From NCBI RefSeq assembly GCF_002964605.1, contig NZ_PQDH01000009.1:1-64000 (forward strand): DNA of 64,000 nt, read 5' to 3'. Source of the stretch: Vallitalea okinawensis (lineage in GTDB: Bacteria > Bacillota > Clostridia > Lachnospirales > PQDH01). Position 1 is the first letter of the stretch, and every line of letters starts with the position of its first letter. The notes under the pieces were generated by a model. The model saw only the letters and a program-made list of their open reading frames with translations. It had not been told where the DNA came from and ran no database searches. A program made the position numbers and the translations under genes. Shown here one piece after another: positions 53,957 to 62,848 of the stretch.

Positions 53957-54739
53957 TTATTTTAGCCGTTGTCGTACAACTTCATATGTCAATATGGATG
54001 CTGCTACAGCAGCATTTAAAGACTCTGCTGATCCGGGCATAGGTAATTTAATATACTGATTAGATAGATCAGCTATTTCATTATCAAGCCCTTTACCTTC
54101 ATTACCTATAAGTATAGCAGTTCCTTTTTTGAAATCAACTTCATATGGATAGGAGGCACCTTTTAAATGAGCTGCATACACACCTATTTCATATTGTTGC
54201 AATGTTTCTATTGTCTTCTTTATATCCACCTTTGAAATAACTGGTAGATGAAATAAAGACCCCATAGTCGCTCTGACAATCTTAGGATTATAGACATCAA
54301 CAGAATTTGACGATAAAATAACACCATCTGCACCTGCTGCATCTGCAGTACGAATGATAGTTCCTAAATTACCTGGATCTTGCAATTGATCTAAGAGTAT
54401 TAAAAATGGCGATTGGTTATTGAGCGTATCTTTAACATCCCATTCTTTTTGATGAACAACAGCTAATATGCCTTGTGGTGTAACCGTATCTGTTAGGTAT
54501 TCAAACACCTTATCTCCTACAAGGATCCTCTTACTTTTTGAATGAAAATCTTGTAGCTCTTCTTTTACCATTCCATCACAGTTTTCAGTATAGATCAAAC
54601 TATCTAATTGCCAGCTGGTATCAATTTCACGAATAGCTTTTATTCCCTCGACAATAAATAACCCTGTTTTTTTACGTCCCTTTGCACTTTTAAGGGATGC
54701 TACTTGCTTTATATAATTATTCTGTAAGCTAGTGATCAT
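53957..54739 (-). CDS. TrmH/SpoU-family RNA methyltransferase
   Basis: The 260-residue protein has an N-terminal substrate-binding domain (residues 1-95, including KGRKKTGLFIVEGIKAI). The SPOUT knot follows with LDQLQDPGNLGTIIRTADAAG near 115 (SAM/RNA-binding Asn, Arg), ILIGNEGKGLD near 205 and SLNAAVAASILTYE near 240. It methylates a 2'-OH in rRNA or tRNA; RlmB-like or MRM3-like target not determined. Start at the ATG at 54739, 5 nt after AGGGTGG; the GTG at 54748 lies within that site. Follows trkA with an 10-nt gap. Confidence 0.88.
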   Translation of the reverse strand: MITSLQNNYIKQVASLKSAKGRKKTGLFIVEGIKAIREIDTSWQLDSLIYTENCDGMVKEELQDFHSKSKRILVGDKVFEYLTDTVTPQGILAVVHQKEWDVKDTLNNQSPFLILLDQLQDPGNLGTIIRTADAAGADGVILSSNSVDVYNPKIVRATMGSLFHLPVISKVDIKKTIETLQQYEIGVYAAHLKGASYPYEVDFKKGTAILIGNEGKGLDNEIADLSNQYIKLPMPGSAESLNAAVAASILTYEVVRQRLK

Positions 54740-54749
54740 TGAGTCCACC

Positions 54750-55424
54750 CTATCGTTTTGTTGCTTGATTACTTATTTTCTGTAAGTCTTTTTGAGCACC
54801 AATTACCACTAAAACATCACCTTCACGGAGTTTTTCATTAGCCCCTGGTGTAATGTTAATATCTTCACCTCTTCGAATTGCCATAACGTTGATACCATAT
54901 GTTGCACGCATATCGATTTCAAGTAGGTTTTTTCCAATCCATTCATTAAGAGCAACAATCTCAACTATAGAATATTCACTGGATAACTCAATGAAGTCCA
55001 TAATATTATCTGATGTTAGGCTTGTAGCGATGCGATTTCCCATTTCTCTTTCTGGGAAAACTACACGATCAGCACCTATCTTTTGCAACACTTTTTTGTG
55101 AATCTCATTTTGAGCTTTTGTTAATACGTAGCCAACACCAAGTTCTTTTACTAATAAGGTAGTCATTATACTTGACTGCATATCTTGACTAATAGCAACA
55201 ACTGCTACATCAAAGTTTCCAATACCTAAAGATTGAAGGGTATCCACATCTGTTACATCCGCTTGTACTGCATGAGTAACAAATTGAGAAACCTCTTGTA
55301 CAATATCTTCATTTTTATCTATCGCTAATACATTATGTCCGTAATTAGCTAAGGTTACAGCAATACTCTTACCGAATTTTCCTAACCCAAAAACTACAAA
55401 CTCTTTTTTCTTCACTTTAGCCAT
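54750..55424 (-). CDS. K+ uptake regulatory subunit TrkA/KtrA-like
   Basis: The 224-residue protein has an N-terminal RCK domain with VFGLGKFGKSIAVTLANYG (NAD-binding Rossmann loop, residues 11-29) and an acidic ribose-binding residue after LAIDKNED. A C-terminal TrkA_C domain (residues 140-220; VMAIRRGEDINITPGANEKL, GDVLVVIG) may bind c-di-AMP. It gates the membrane subunit encoded 59 nt upstream. GGAGGAAT precedes the ATG. Confidence 0.92.
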   Translation of the reverse strand: MAKVKKKEFVVFGLGKFGKSIAVTLANYGHNVLAIDKNEDIVQEVSQFVTHAVQADVTDVDTLQSLGIGNFDVAVVAISQDMQSSIMTTLLVKELGVGYVLTKAQNEIHKKVLQKIGADRVVFPEREMGNRIATSLTSDNIMDFIELSSEYSIVEIVALNEWIGKNLLEIDMRATYGINVMAIRRGEDINITPGANEKLREGDVLVVIGAQKDLQKISNQATKR

Positions 55425-55483
55425 GATCTATTCCTCCTAAAGATTCATCTTACAACACAGATATCAATTTATTCCTCATGAAT

Positions 55484-56878
55484 TTATCCTACCATAACTC
55501 TTTCTTCAGGCTTTTTGATATTATTATTAGCTCTTCTACCTCTCATGGTGAATGCTAAAGCCATTGTTATTGGTCCTAAACGTCCAATGAACATGGTTAC
55601 CATCACCACTAACTTCCCAAAACTTGTCAACTCAGATGTTAAACCTAAACTTAAACCTACTGTACCAAAGGCCGACATAGCTTCAAAGAAAACATCCATG
55701 AACTCTGCATTTTCAGAAAGACTTAATAAAGTTGTTACTAAGACCACAACACCTAAAGAGATAACTACCACTGCAATAGCCTTACGGATGACGCCTTCTG
55801 GTATTGTCCTATTGAACGCTTCCGTTCTCTCTTTACCTCTTACTGTTGATATAATGGTTAAGAGAATAATACCGATAGTTACTGTCTTAACACCACCTGC
55901 TGTACCTGCTGGCGATCCTCCAATAAACATAAATAGAATGGTCACAAACTTAGATGCATCGTTCATTTCAGCTAAATCCATAGAATTAAATCCTGCTGTC
56001 CTTGTGGTTACTGACTGAAATAAGGATGCTATTAATTTTTCATATAGGCTCATATCACCCAGAGTACTCGGATTACCAAACTCTGCAATGAAAAAGAAAC
56101 CCCATCCAATTAAGATTAAACTGATACTGATTACTAATACTAACTTCGTATGTAGAGATAGCTTATATACACTTTCCCTAAAAGTTAGACCACGTTCCCT
56201 ACGTCGTTTATTATTTTGAAGAATATTAATCCAAACAGTAAAACCTAAACCACCTAATATAATTAAAGCCATCACCGTAATATTAACAAGAAAATCATTA
56301 TAGTATGGCGTTAAACTACTACCTATAATATCAAAACCTGCATTACAAAAAGCAGATATTGAATGAAAAATGGAATAAAAAAGCCCCGTTGCTACTCCGT
56401 ATTCTGGAACAAATCTGAAAGCAAGGAAAAGAGCCCCGATGGATTCCACCAAAAAAGTACCTATCACAACACTACGAACTAATTTTACCATGCCAGATAA
56501 GTTATACTGATTCAATGCTTCTTGAATAACTAAACGCTCTTTTAACGTGATCCGACGACCCATGATGATAAAAAACGCAGTAGTTAATGTCATAAATCCT
56601 AATCCACCAATCTGAATAAGTATAAGAATGATAGTCTTACCGAACATGCTCCAATGTTCAAAGGTATTGACCACCACCAGCCCCGTAACACATACAGCTG
56701 AAGTAGACGTAAATAGAGCATCTAAAAATCCAATACTATGTCCTTCTTTACTTGCCACAGGTAGATTAAGCAAAAAAGCTCCTAAAATAATAATAACTAA
56801 AAACCCTAACACCAAAATCTGCGTAGGTCTGATTTGGAATCTTATCCGACTTCGTAAATTACCTAAATAATATATCAT
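55484..56878 (-). CDS. K+ transporter membrane subunit TrkH/KtrB-like
   Basis: The 464-residue protein has about ten membrane segments and repeated selectivity-filter regions SAVCVTGLVV near 85, SAFCNAGFDIIG near 210, TTRTAGFNSMD near 315 and FGTVGLSLGLT near 425. This is the TrkH/KtrB pattern with Gly residues in each filter. It imports K+ with the RCK subunit encoded next. GGAGG stands 8 nt before the ATG. No ydaO-type leader is visible in the 125 nt upstream. Confidence 0.92.
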   Translation of the reverse strand: MIYYLGNLRSRIRFQIRPTQILVLGFLVIIILGAFLLNLPVASKEGHSIGFLDALFTSTSAVCVTGLVVVNTFEHWSMFGKTIILILIQIGGLGFMTLTTAFFIIMGRRITLKERLVIQEALNQYNLSGMVKLVRSVVIGTFLVESIGALFLAFRFVPEYGVATGLFYSIFHSISAFCNAGFDIIGSSLTPYYNDFLVNITVMALIILGGLGFTVWINILQNNKRRRERGLTFRESVYKLSLHTKLVLVISISLILIGWGFFFIAEFGNPSTLGDMSLYEKLIASLFQSVTTRTAGFNSMDLAEMNDASKFVTILFMFIGGSPAGTAGGVKTVTIGIILLTIISTVRGKERTEAFNRTIPEGVIRKAIAVVVISLGVVVLVTTLLSLSENAEFMDVFFEAMSAFGTVGLSLGLTSELTSFGKLVVMVTMFIGRLGPITMALAFTMRGRRANNNIKKPEERVMVG

Positions 56879-57003
56879 TCGTTAGCCTCCAATTACTGTG
56901 TCCCTCACTAAAAGCTATAACTGTTTCAATATACCCTAGAACCATATTTTACTATACCATATTTTATCCCATAAGTATAGAAAATATTAGAAGCTAAACT
57001 GCA

Positions 57004-59376
57004 TCACATTTCTAAAAGTGCTTTAGCTACTTTTATAGCCTCATTAGCATCCTTTGAGTAACCATCTGCACCTATCTCATCAGCATAAGACTGAGTAATA
57101 ACAGCTCCTCCTACCATTACTTTCACTTTTAATGAGTCTTGCTGCAGTGCTTTAATGACATCTTCCATCATCACCATAGTCGTTGTCATTAAAGCAGATA
57201 AACCTAATAGCTCAGGTTGATGCTTCTTAACAGCCTCAATAATATGATCTATCTTAACATCTTTACCTAGATCTATGACTTCAAACCCATGGTTTTTAAA
57301 CATTAATGCAACAATATTCTTACCTATATCGTGTATATCACCTTGAACTGTTGCTAATATAATTTTAGGCTTTACTCTTATTTCTGTATTTAGTTCAAGC
57401 AAAAGAGGTTCTAATAAACTGAAACCTTCTTTCATGGCACCTGCACTCATGATCAGCTGAGGTAAGAAGTAAACTTGCTCATCAAAAAGCTGACCAACTT
57501 CATTAATGGCTGGTATCATCAGCTCATTAACGATTTTATTGGGTTCAATTCCATCATCTAGGGCTGCCTGAATAAGGTCTTTGATCTCTTTGTCCTTCCC
57601 ATTAAGAACAGCCTCGTATATATCACCTTCTGTATTGTTGCTCACTATCTTCTCTTCTCGACTGGTTTGTTGACTATATCTTTCAACATACTTTTTACAA
57701 TTGATATCCTTAGCAGTTAGTACATCCGATGCCATTTTTACAGACATTAATAATTCGCTGGATGGATTGGCTATCGCCATACTTAACCCCTTTACAGCTG
57801 CCATAGCTAAGAAACTAGCATTTACCCACTTACGCTCTGGTAACCCAAAGGAAACATTAGACAAGCCAACAATGGTATTGACACCAAATTCTTTGCTACA
57901 CCACTCAATAGTAGTGAGAGTACTTGCTACTGCTTGCTGTGCAGATGAAACCGTCATAACTAAACCATCAACAACCACGTCTTCCTTAGTAAAACCGTAT
58001 GCTGTTGCTGCTTGATATACTTCATTTATGATTTGATGTTTTTCGTCTAAGTTTTTTGGAAGTCCATTATCACTTATAGGTAATATTAAAATCATGGCTC
58101 CATATTTAGCTGCAACCTTTAATAGGCGATCTCTTTTTTTACTTTCATTAGAAATCGAATTAACAAGTGCTCGGCCCGGATAAACTCTTAAAGCAGCCTC
58201 AATAACTTCAGGATTTGACGAATCAATACAAAGGGGTAAATCCACTCCTACACTAAGGGCATCAACAGCTTTTACCATTGTCTCCTTCTCATCAATACCA
58301 TTCATACCAACGTTAACATCTAAGACATGAGCTCCTTTTTCCTTCTGCTCTAGAGCAAACTTCTTAACGATAGTCATTTCCCCATCTCGTAAACTCTTCT
58401 GAAGCTCCTTTTTCCCTGTAGGGTTAATTCTCTCTCCAACAATGGTAATCGGTTGATCCAATCCTATCTCTATGGTCTTACGACTGGAACATAGATAACT
58501 TCCAGTTTTTCTAGTTTCATCAATCTGTTCCACTTGCTCAAGTTTTCTTTTTAGCATTTTTATATAGGAAGGATTTGTACCACAACACCCTCCAACATAA
58601 GTGGCTCCCGCTTCTACCAAACCTCGGGTATAGTCTGCAAATTCTTCTTCTTTCATGCTAAAGACAGTATTTCCATCAATAAGCTGAGGTAGACCAGCAT
58701 TAGGTTTTACTAAAAGAGGTACTTTAGCATAGGGTTTCATTTCATTGATAATAGCAAGCATAGCATCTGGTCCTGTGGAACAATTACAACCAACAACATC
58801 AACACCCATACTCTGAAGTGTTATAACTGCAGATACTGGATCAGTTCCTGTTAAAGTTCTACCATTCTCTTCAAAGGTCATGGACACCATAATTGGAAGG
58901 TCACAACTTTCTTTAACAGCAAGAACTGCTGCTCTGGCTTCCTGTAAATCCATCATGGTTTCTATAACAAAGAGATCAACACCACCGTCTAATAATCCAC
59001 GAACTTGTGCTTTATAAGCATCAACAACCTCTTCAAAGCTTAGCTTCCCTACTGGACGTATATATTGACCTGTTGGTGCTAAATCACCAGCTACAAGAGC
59101 TTCGCTTCCTGCTGCCTTTTTAGCTAAGATAGCTAGTTCTTTATTTATTTCATAGACTTCACTTTCAAGATTATAGTCCGCCAACTTTATGGAATTCCCT
59201 CCAAAAGTAAAGGTATATATGATTTGGCTTCCTGCATTAATGTAAGCTCGCTGCATATCTATTAATACCTCTGGATTTTCTACAGCCCATTTTTCAGGAC
59301 AAACACCCTTAGGCAACCCGCGCATTTGCATCTGGGTTCCAGATGCTCCATCTAGTAAAACTAATTGTTCTAACAT
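57004..59376 (-). CDS. metH: Cobalamin-dependent methionine synthase (no reactivation domain)
   Basis: The 790-residue protein has three modules. Residues 1-290 form the homocysteine S-methyltransferase, with VVGCNCS near 200 and GGCCGTNP near 265 giving the zinc Cys. Residues 300-575 form the pterin-binding domain (GERINPTGKKELQ, DVNVGMNGIDE). Residues 590-790 form the cobalamin cap and B12-binding domains (VQGDIHDIGKNIV, the His ligand, near 685; VMVGGAVIT near 755). The AdoMet reactivation domain of E. coli MetH is absent, usual for clostridia. It methylates homocysteine using 5-methyl-THF. ATG with AAAGGAGGG upstream overlaps the previous stop by 7 nt. Confidence 0.94.
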   Translation of the reverse strand: MLEQLVLLDGASGTQMQMRGLPKGVCPEKWAVENPEVLIDMQRAYINAGSQIIYTFTFGGNSIKLADYNLESEVYEINKELAILAKKAAGSEALVAGDLAPTGQYIRPVGKLSFEEVVDAYKAQVRGLLDGGVDLFVIETMMDLQEARAAVLAVKESCDLPIMVSMTFEENGRTLTGTDPVSAVITLQSMGVDVVGCNCSTGPDAMLAIINEMKPYAKVPLLVKPNAGLPQLIDGNTVFSMKEEEFADYTRGLVEAGATYVGGCCGTNPSYIKMLKRKLEQVEQIDETRKTGSYLCSSRKTIEIGLDQPITIVGERINPTGKKELQKSLRDGEMTIVKKFALEQKEKGAHVLDVNVGMNGIDEKETMVKAVDALSVGVDLPLCIDSSNPEVIEAALRVYPGRALVNSISNESKKRDRLLKVAAKYGAMILILPISDNGLPKNLDEKHQIINEVYQAATAYGFTKEDVVVDGLVMTVSSAQQAVASTLTTIEWCSKEFGVNTIVGLSNVSFGLPERKWVNASFLAMAAVKGLSMAIANPSSELLMSVKMASDVLTAKDINCKKYVERYSQQTSREEKIVSNNTEGDIYEAVLNGKDKEIKDLIQAALDDGIEPNKIVNELMIPAINEVGQLFDEQVYFLPQLIMSAGAMKEGFSLLEPLLLELNTEIRVKPKIILATVQGDIHDIGKNIVALMFKNHGFEVIDLGKDVKIDHIIEAVKKHQPELLGLSALMTTTMVMMEDVIKALQQDSLKVKVMVGGAVITQSYADEIGADGYSKDANEAIKVAKALLEM

Positions 59377-61163
59377 AACCCGCCCTCCTTTAATTCCTTG
59401 ATAATATCACTAATCATGGTAGCACGATTAAACGGTGCAATAAAGTATAAACCATCTGCATAAGGTATAACTTCTTTCGCTAAATCTATGGCTATTTGCC
59501 GACCTGTAGCAATTGCCTCCTCTTTCGTTATATCCCGGTTAAATAAATCTATATACCTTTCTGGTATGTCAATTCCAGGCACCTCATTACTTAAGTATAG
59601 AGCATTTCTTAAACTAACAAGAGGCATGATCCCAGCTAATATCTTAAAATCAGTCTTCTCTTTCAAATATTTCAAATTAGCTATTGCTTCTTCACTATAG
59701 ATAGGTTGTGTTAAGTAATAGGATGCACCTGCGTCCTCTTTTTTATGAAGTCGATTCATTTGTTTTTGTATATTCTCTGTATTTAAATTAAGTGCACCAC
59801 CGTAATAAAGGGGATCTGCATTAAAGATCTCTTCGTTTAATTCAGTAATAAGTTGCATCAACTTTACTGCATTAATGTTAAATACTCCTTTAATTTCACC
59901 ACGATCAACACTAGGTACAGGATCGCCTGTTACAGCTAATATTTGACGTACTCCTTCTATATGGCACCCTAGCAACTTAGATTTAAGCCCGATGATATTA
60001 GTATCCCGACAACAGACATGAGGCATAACGTCAATACCTATCTGCCTGTTGATGATGGATGCCACTGTTATAGAATCTACTCTAGCACGACCTAAAGGAG
60101 AATCTGCAATGGTAATCAAATGAACTCCCGCATCTTTCAATACCTTTGCCCCTTTAAGAACTTTTGACAAATCACAACTATAAGGCGGATCCAATTCCAC
60201 TAATAACGTTTTTTTTCCCTGCTTGAGACGATTCATAAACATATTTTCATTTGGAGCAAACTGCTGTGAAGTTATATGCGTTTCAATATCATGAACAACT
60301 TTTTCATGCTTAATAGACATTAATTCCTTAGTTATAATACGTATATGCTCAGGAGTAGTACCGCAGCAACCACCTAAAAAAACTGGTCCTAAGGTGCTTA
60401 TTTCTTTCATCATGCCTGCAAAATATAAGGGGTTACCAGGATAAACCATACGACCATTCTCTAAGCGTGGATACCCAGCATTGGGTAATACTGTTGATAT
60501 AGAGAACCCTTTTTTTACAAGACCTTTTACAAGCTTATGCATGTGCGTAGGACCAACACCACAATTAAGACCGTAATAGTCAATAGTATCTATTTTAACT
60601 ACCTCTCTAAAGAGCTTTTCAGCTGCAATCCCTTGTTGGGTATGACCTGTTGAATCTATTGCAAATTGGGTAATGATCACCGCATCATTAACTTTATTTT
60701 TTATATATTCAGTAATCTCTTTCAAGTATTTTGCTGAACTAAAGGTTTCAAAGAGGAAGAGCTTTGCACCTGTGTTGATAAAAGTATCTACGATAAATTG
60801 ATATTGATCATAAAGTTCCTGAAAGCTTTCTTCTTCCTCTAATATGGGTCCAATATCTGCTGCAATCAATACTTCTTCGTTCATAGCAGCTTTTTCTGCT
60901 ATGCGGTACCCTTCTTTAATGATTGATTCTAGTTGAGCATCATCAACCTTTAAAGCTTTTCTATTAGCAGAGAAGGTATTTGTACGAATAAGTTTCGCAC
61001 CAGCTTTAATATATTGATTATGAATCTTCTCAATAACATCAGCTTGATATATGTTAGCCCATTCAGCCATTGTATCTTTACCATTTGTTAACTCATAAAA
61101 ATAGGTTCCCATGGCGCCATCTGTTACCACTAAACCTTTCTGTTCTATGTAATCCTTAATCAT
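59370..61163 (-). CDS. Bifunctional homocysteine S-methyltransferase/methylenetetrahydrofolate reductase (YitJ-like)
   Basis: The 597-residue protein has an N-terminal homocysteine methyltransferase domain (residues 1-290; TDGAMGTYFYEL, RTNTFSANR, GLNCGVGP and GGCCGTTPEH with the zinc Cys pair) fused to a MetF-like reductase (about residues 315-595; LLVELDPPYSCDLS, PHVCCRDTN, AVTGDPVPS). It makes 5-methyl-THF for the MetH that follows and may itself transfer methyl groups. The two genes overlap and form one operon. No SAM riboswitch or B12 riboswitch is visible in the 150-nt leader. Confidence 0.9.
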   Translation of the reverse strand: MIKDYIEQKGLVVTDGAMGTYFYELTNGKDTMAEWANIYQADVIEKIHNQYIKAGAKLIRTNTFSANRKALKVDDAQLESIIKEGYRIAEKAAMNEEVLIAADIGPILEEEESFQELYDQYQFIVDTFINTGAKLFLFETFSSAKYLKEITEYIKNKVNDAVIITQFAIDSTGHTQQGIAAEKLFREVVKIDTIDYYGLNCGVGPTHMHKLVKGLVKKGFSISTVLPNAGYPRLENGRMVYPGNPLYFAGMMKEISTLGPVFLGGCCGTTPEHIRIITKELMSIKHEKVVHDIETHITSQQFAPNENMFMNRLKQGKKTLLVELDPPYSCDLSKVLKGAKVLKDAGVHLITIADSPLGRARVDSITVASIINRQIGIDVMPHVCCRDTNIIGLKSKLLGCHIEGVRQILAVTGDPVPSVDRGEIKGVFNINAVKLMQLITELNEEIFNADPLYYGGALNLNTENIQKQMNRLHKKEDAGASYYLTQPIYSEEAIANLKYLKEKTDFKILAGIMPLVSLRNALYLSNEVPGIDIPERYIDLFNRDITKEEAIATGRQIAIDLAKEVIPYADGLYFIAPFNRATMISDIIKELKEGGLC

Positions 61164-61264
61164 TCCCTCACCCTTTTAGGCCTACTTCGTTTAATTCGCC
61201 ATTAATTTTACCTATTATACTACTATAAAGACATAAAAAATTCAATAAGATAACTCTTAAACAA

Positions 61265-61291
61265 CAAAAAAAGTACAGATTTTTCTGCACT
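61265..61291 (-). terminator. Rho-independent terminator after the DUF134 gene
   Basis: AGTGCAGA pairs with TCTGTACT (one G-U) with a 4-nt loop, followed by TTTTTTTG on the minus strand. Confidence 0.75.
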
Positions 61292-61316
61292 TTCGAATCT
61301 TTGCTCGTTTTTTACT

Positions 61317-61763
61317 TTATTTTGAATCTTCATTTTCATCCTTACATACTTTATCACAAAATGTATCTTCTTCTAAGCACTTTGTGTGTTTAGAGCCGCA
61401 ATGAGAACAAGTTTTATTAACTTTTTCATAGGCTTGTTTATAACGTTTCCCACAACCATTGCATTTAAACTCACAAATGTTAAGCGTATAGTTTCCACCT
61501 TCTACCCTAATAGCTTTACCATTCACTAATGCCTCAGTAACTTTCTTTCGCGCTTCATCTAAAATGAGTTGTAACGTCTGTCTAGAAACATTCATTTTTT
61601 CCGCACATTCTTCTTGGTTTAGATTCTCCATATCTTTTAAACGCAAAGCTTCCAATTCTTCTAATTTTAAAATCATCTCTTCTTGACCTTGCCAATTCTC
61701 AGGTATGAATAATCGATGATGAGGCATCTGCTGTATTCTTCTTAGCTTTCTTGGTCTAGGCAC
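61317..61763 (-). CDS. DUF134/UPF0251 helix-turn-helix protein with zinc-binding tail
   Basis: The 148-residue protein begins MPRPRKLRRIQQMP and has a sigma-70 region 4-like helix-turn-helix (LNQEECAEKMNVSRQTLQLILDEARKK, residues 48-74). A C-terminal zinc-ribbon-like part has CEFKCNGCGKRYK and CSHCGSKHTKC, and more Cys near the end. DUF134 proteins are DNA-binding and usually lie next to NifX-like Fe-S protein genes, as here (5-nt gap). Target genes unknown; perhaps Fe-S or metal homeostasis. Confidence 0.85.
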   Translation of the reverse strand: MPRPRKLRRIQQMPHHRLFIPENWQGQEEMILKLEELEALRLKDMENLNQEECAEKMNVSRQTLQLILDEARKKVTEALVNGKAIRVEGGNYTLNICEFKCNGCGKRYKQAYEKVNKTCSHCGSKHTKCLEEDTFCDKVCKDENEDSK

Positions 61764-61768
61764 CTAAA

Positions 61769-62149
61769 TCACTCCTCTTTGCTACTGTCACACATACATG
61801 TATGGCTTTTATCGTAGAGATGCATTTTGCATACCTCTCCTGTGGATCTTAGTTTACCATTTAAGTAATCTTGCATCACTTGGTCCACATGTCCTTCAGC
61901 TCCTACAATGAACTCCATCTCAAGAGCTGTAAGCTTCTTTTGAGCACATTCTCCCATTCCACCTGCAATAATGAGATTAACACCTCTATCTGCTAAGTAT
62001 TGAATGAGCTGCCCTGGCTCATGTTTTTTACGAATAACTTCTTTTCCTTGCACTTTATTATCATGGGTATACATAATTTGAAAACGCTCACTACGTCCAA
62101 AATGTCCCGCAATACCATTTCCATCTAAAGCTATAGCTATCTTTCTCAT
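61769..62149 (-). CDS. NifX/NifB-like dinitrogenase iron-molybdenum cofactor-binding family protein
   Basis: The 126-residue protein has the NifX-type domain: IAIALDGNGIAGHFGRSERF at the N-terminus and ADRGVNLIIAGGMGECAQKKL near residue 55-75. An unusual C-terminal tail with HLYDKSHTCMCDSSKEE adds Cys and His residues. In non-nitrogen fixers such proteins are thought to bind Fe-S or metal clusters. It is encoded with DUF134 and has no nif genes around. Confidence 0.85.
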   Translation of the reverse strand: MRKIAIALDGNGIAGHFGRSERFQIMYTHDNKVQGKEVIRKKHEPGQLIQYLADRGVNLIIAGGMGECAQKKLTALEMEFIVGAEGHVDQVMQDYLNGKLRSTGEVCKMHLYDKSHTCMCDSSKEE

Positions 62150-62313
62150 TCAACAAACCTCCTGCATCTGTTCCGAATTCAGCATAGCCAACCTTATAAA
62201 ATTCAACAAAACCCTATATGGCATATGCTACTTAATCCTATTTTAATATAATCAATAACATTTGTCAATTGAGAAAGATTCTAAATTTCAAATAAAATTA
62301 TTTCCAACCAAGG

Positions 62314-62810
62314 TAATAGAACTCTACACTCTTATTATCACGTAGTATAAACTAAAATAATCTATAACCATCTGTCTATCAATACAGAAAGCGTGTAATG
62401 GGTTCTATGGAGTAGCAAACCATGGACAGCTAGCCCAGCTGTCTAAGACACGGACGTCTTTCCAGCTGGCGTAACAGAACTCCCTGCACATTTCCCACAC
62501 GAATGTATAAAATAAACAGCTATAACCGCCAGCCAAGCAACATCGAAAGCATATAAGGCGTTCTATGGAGCAGTGAGCCACGGAGGGTGAACCTGGCTGT
62601 CTAAGACATGGACGTCTTTCCAGCCAGCGCAATAGAACTCCTTACACTCTTCTTCTCACGTAGTATAAACTAAAATAATCTATAACCATCTGTCTATCAA
62701 TACAGAAAGCGTGTAATGGGTTCTATGGAGTAGCGAACCATGGACGGTGAGCCCAGCTGTCTAAGACACGGACGTCTTTCCAGCTGGCGTAATAGAATCC
62801 ATTATACGCT
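62314..62810. repeat. Three tandem ~160-bp structured repeat units plus a partial copy
   Basis: Cores lie at about 62390-62490, 62546-62650 and 62708-62810, with a truncated right end at 62314-62340. Each has a long outer stem, e.g. GCGTGTAATGGGTTCTAT (62709-62726) against ATAGAATCCATTATACGC (62792-62809). Inside is a 7-bp stem, CCAGCTG/CAGCTGG in copies 1 and 3 and CTGGCTG/CAGCCAG in copy 2, then AAGAC/GTCTT. A linker beginning CACGTAGTATAAACTAA is shared before copies 1 and 3. No ORF explains it. Confidence 0.75.
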
Positions 62811-62848
62811 TGACTCTACATTGATACCCACTATAATAAATTTTAGTT

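Noticed and set aside
61164-61316. SAM or cobalamin riboswitch before the methionine synthase operon
   Set aside because: The leader is short and contains a terminator of the preceding gene; the conserved cores of S-box or B12 riboswitches are not seen.
62405-62632. 75-codon ORF on the minus strand inside the tandem repeats
   Set aside because: It runs through the repeat units, whose conservation follows stems and not codons; no ribosome site and odd Cys/Trp-rich composition.
62314-62810. CRISPR array
   Set aside because: Units are ~160 bp with homologous interiors, not 25-40-bp repeats with unique spacers, and no cas genes are near.
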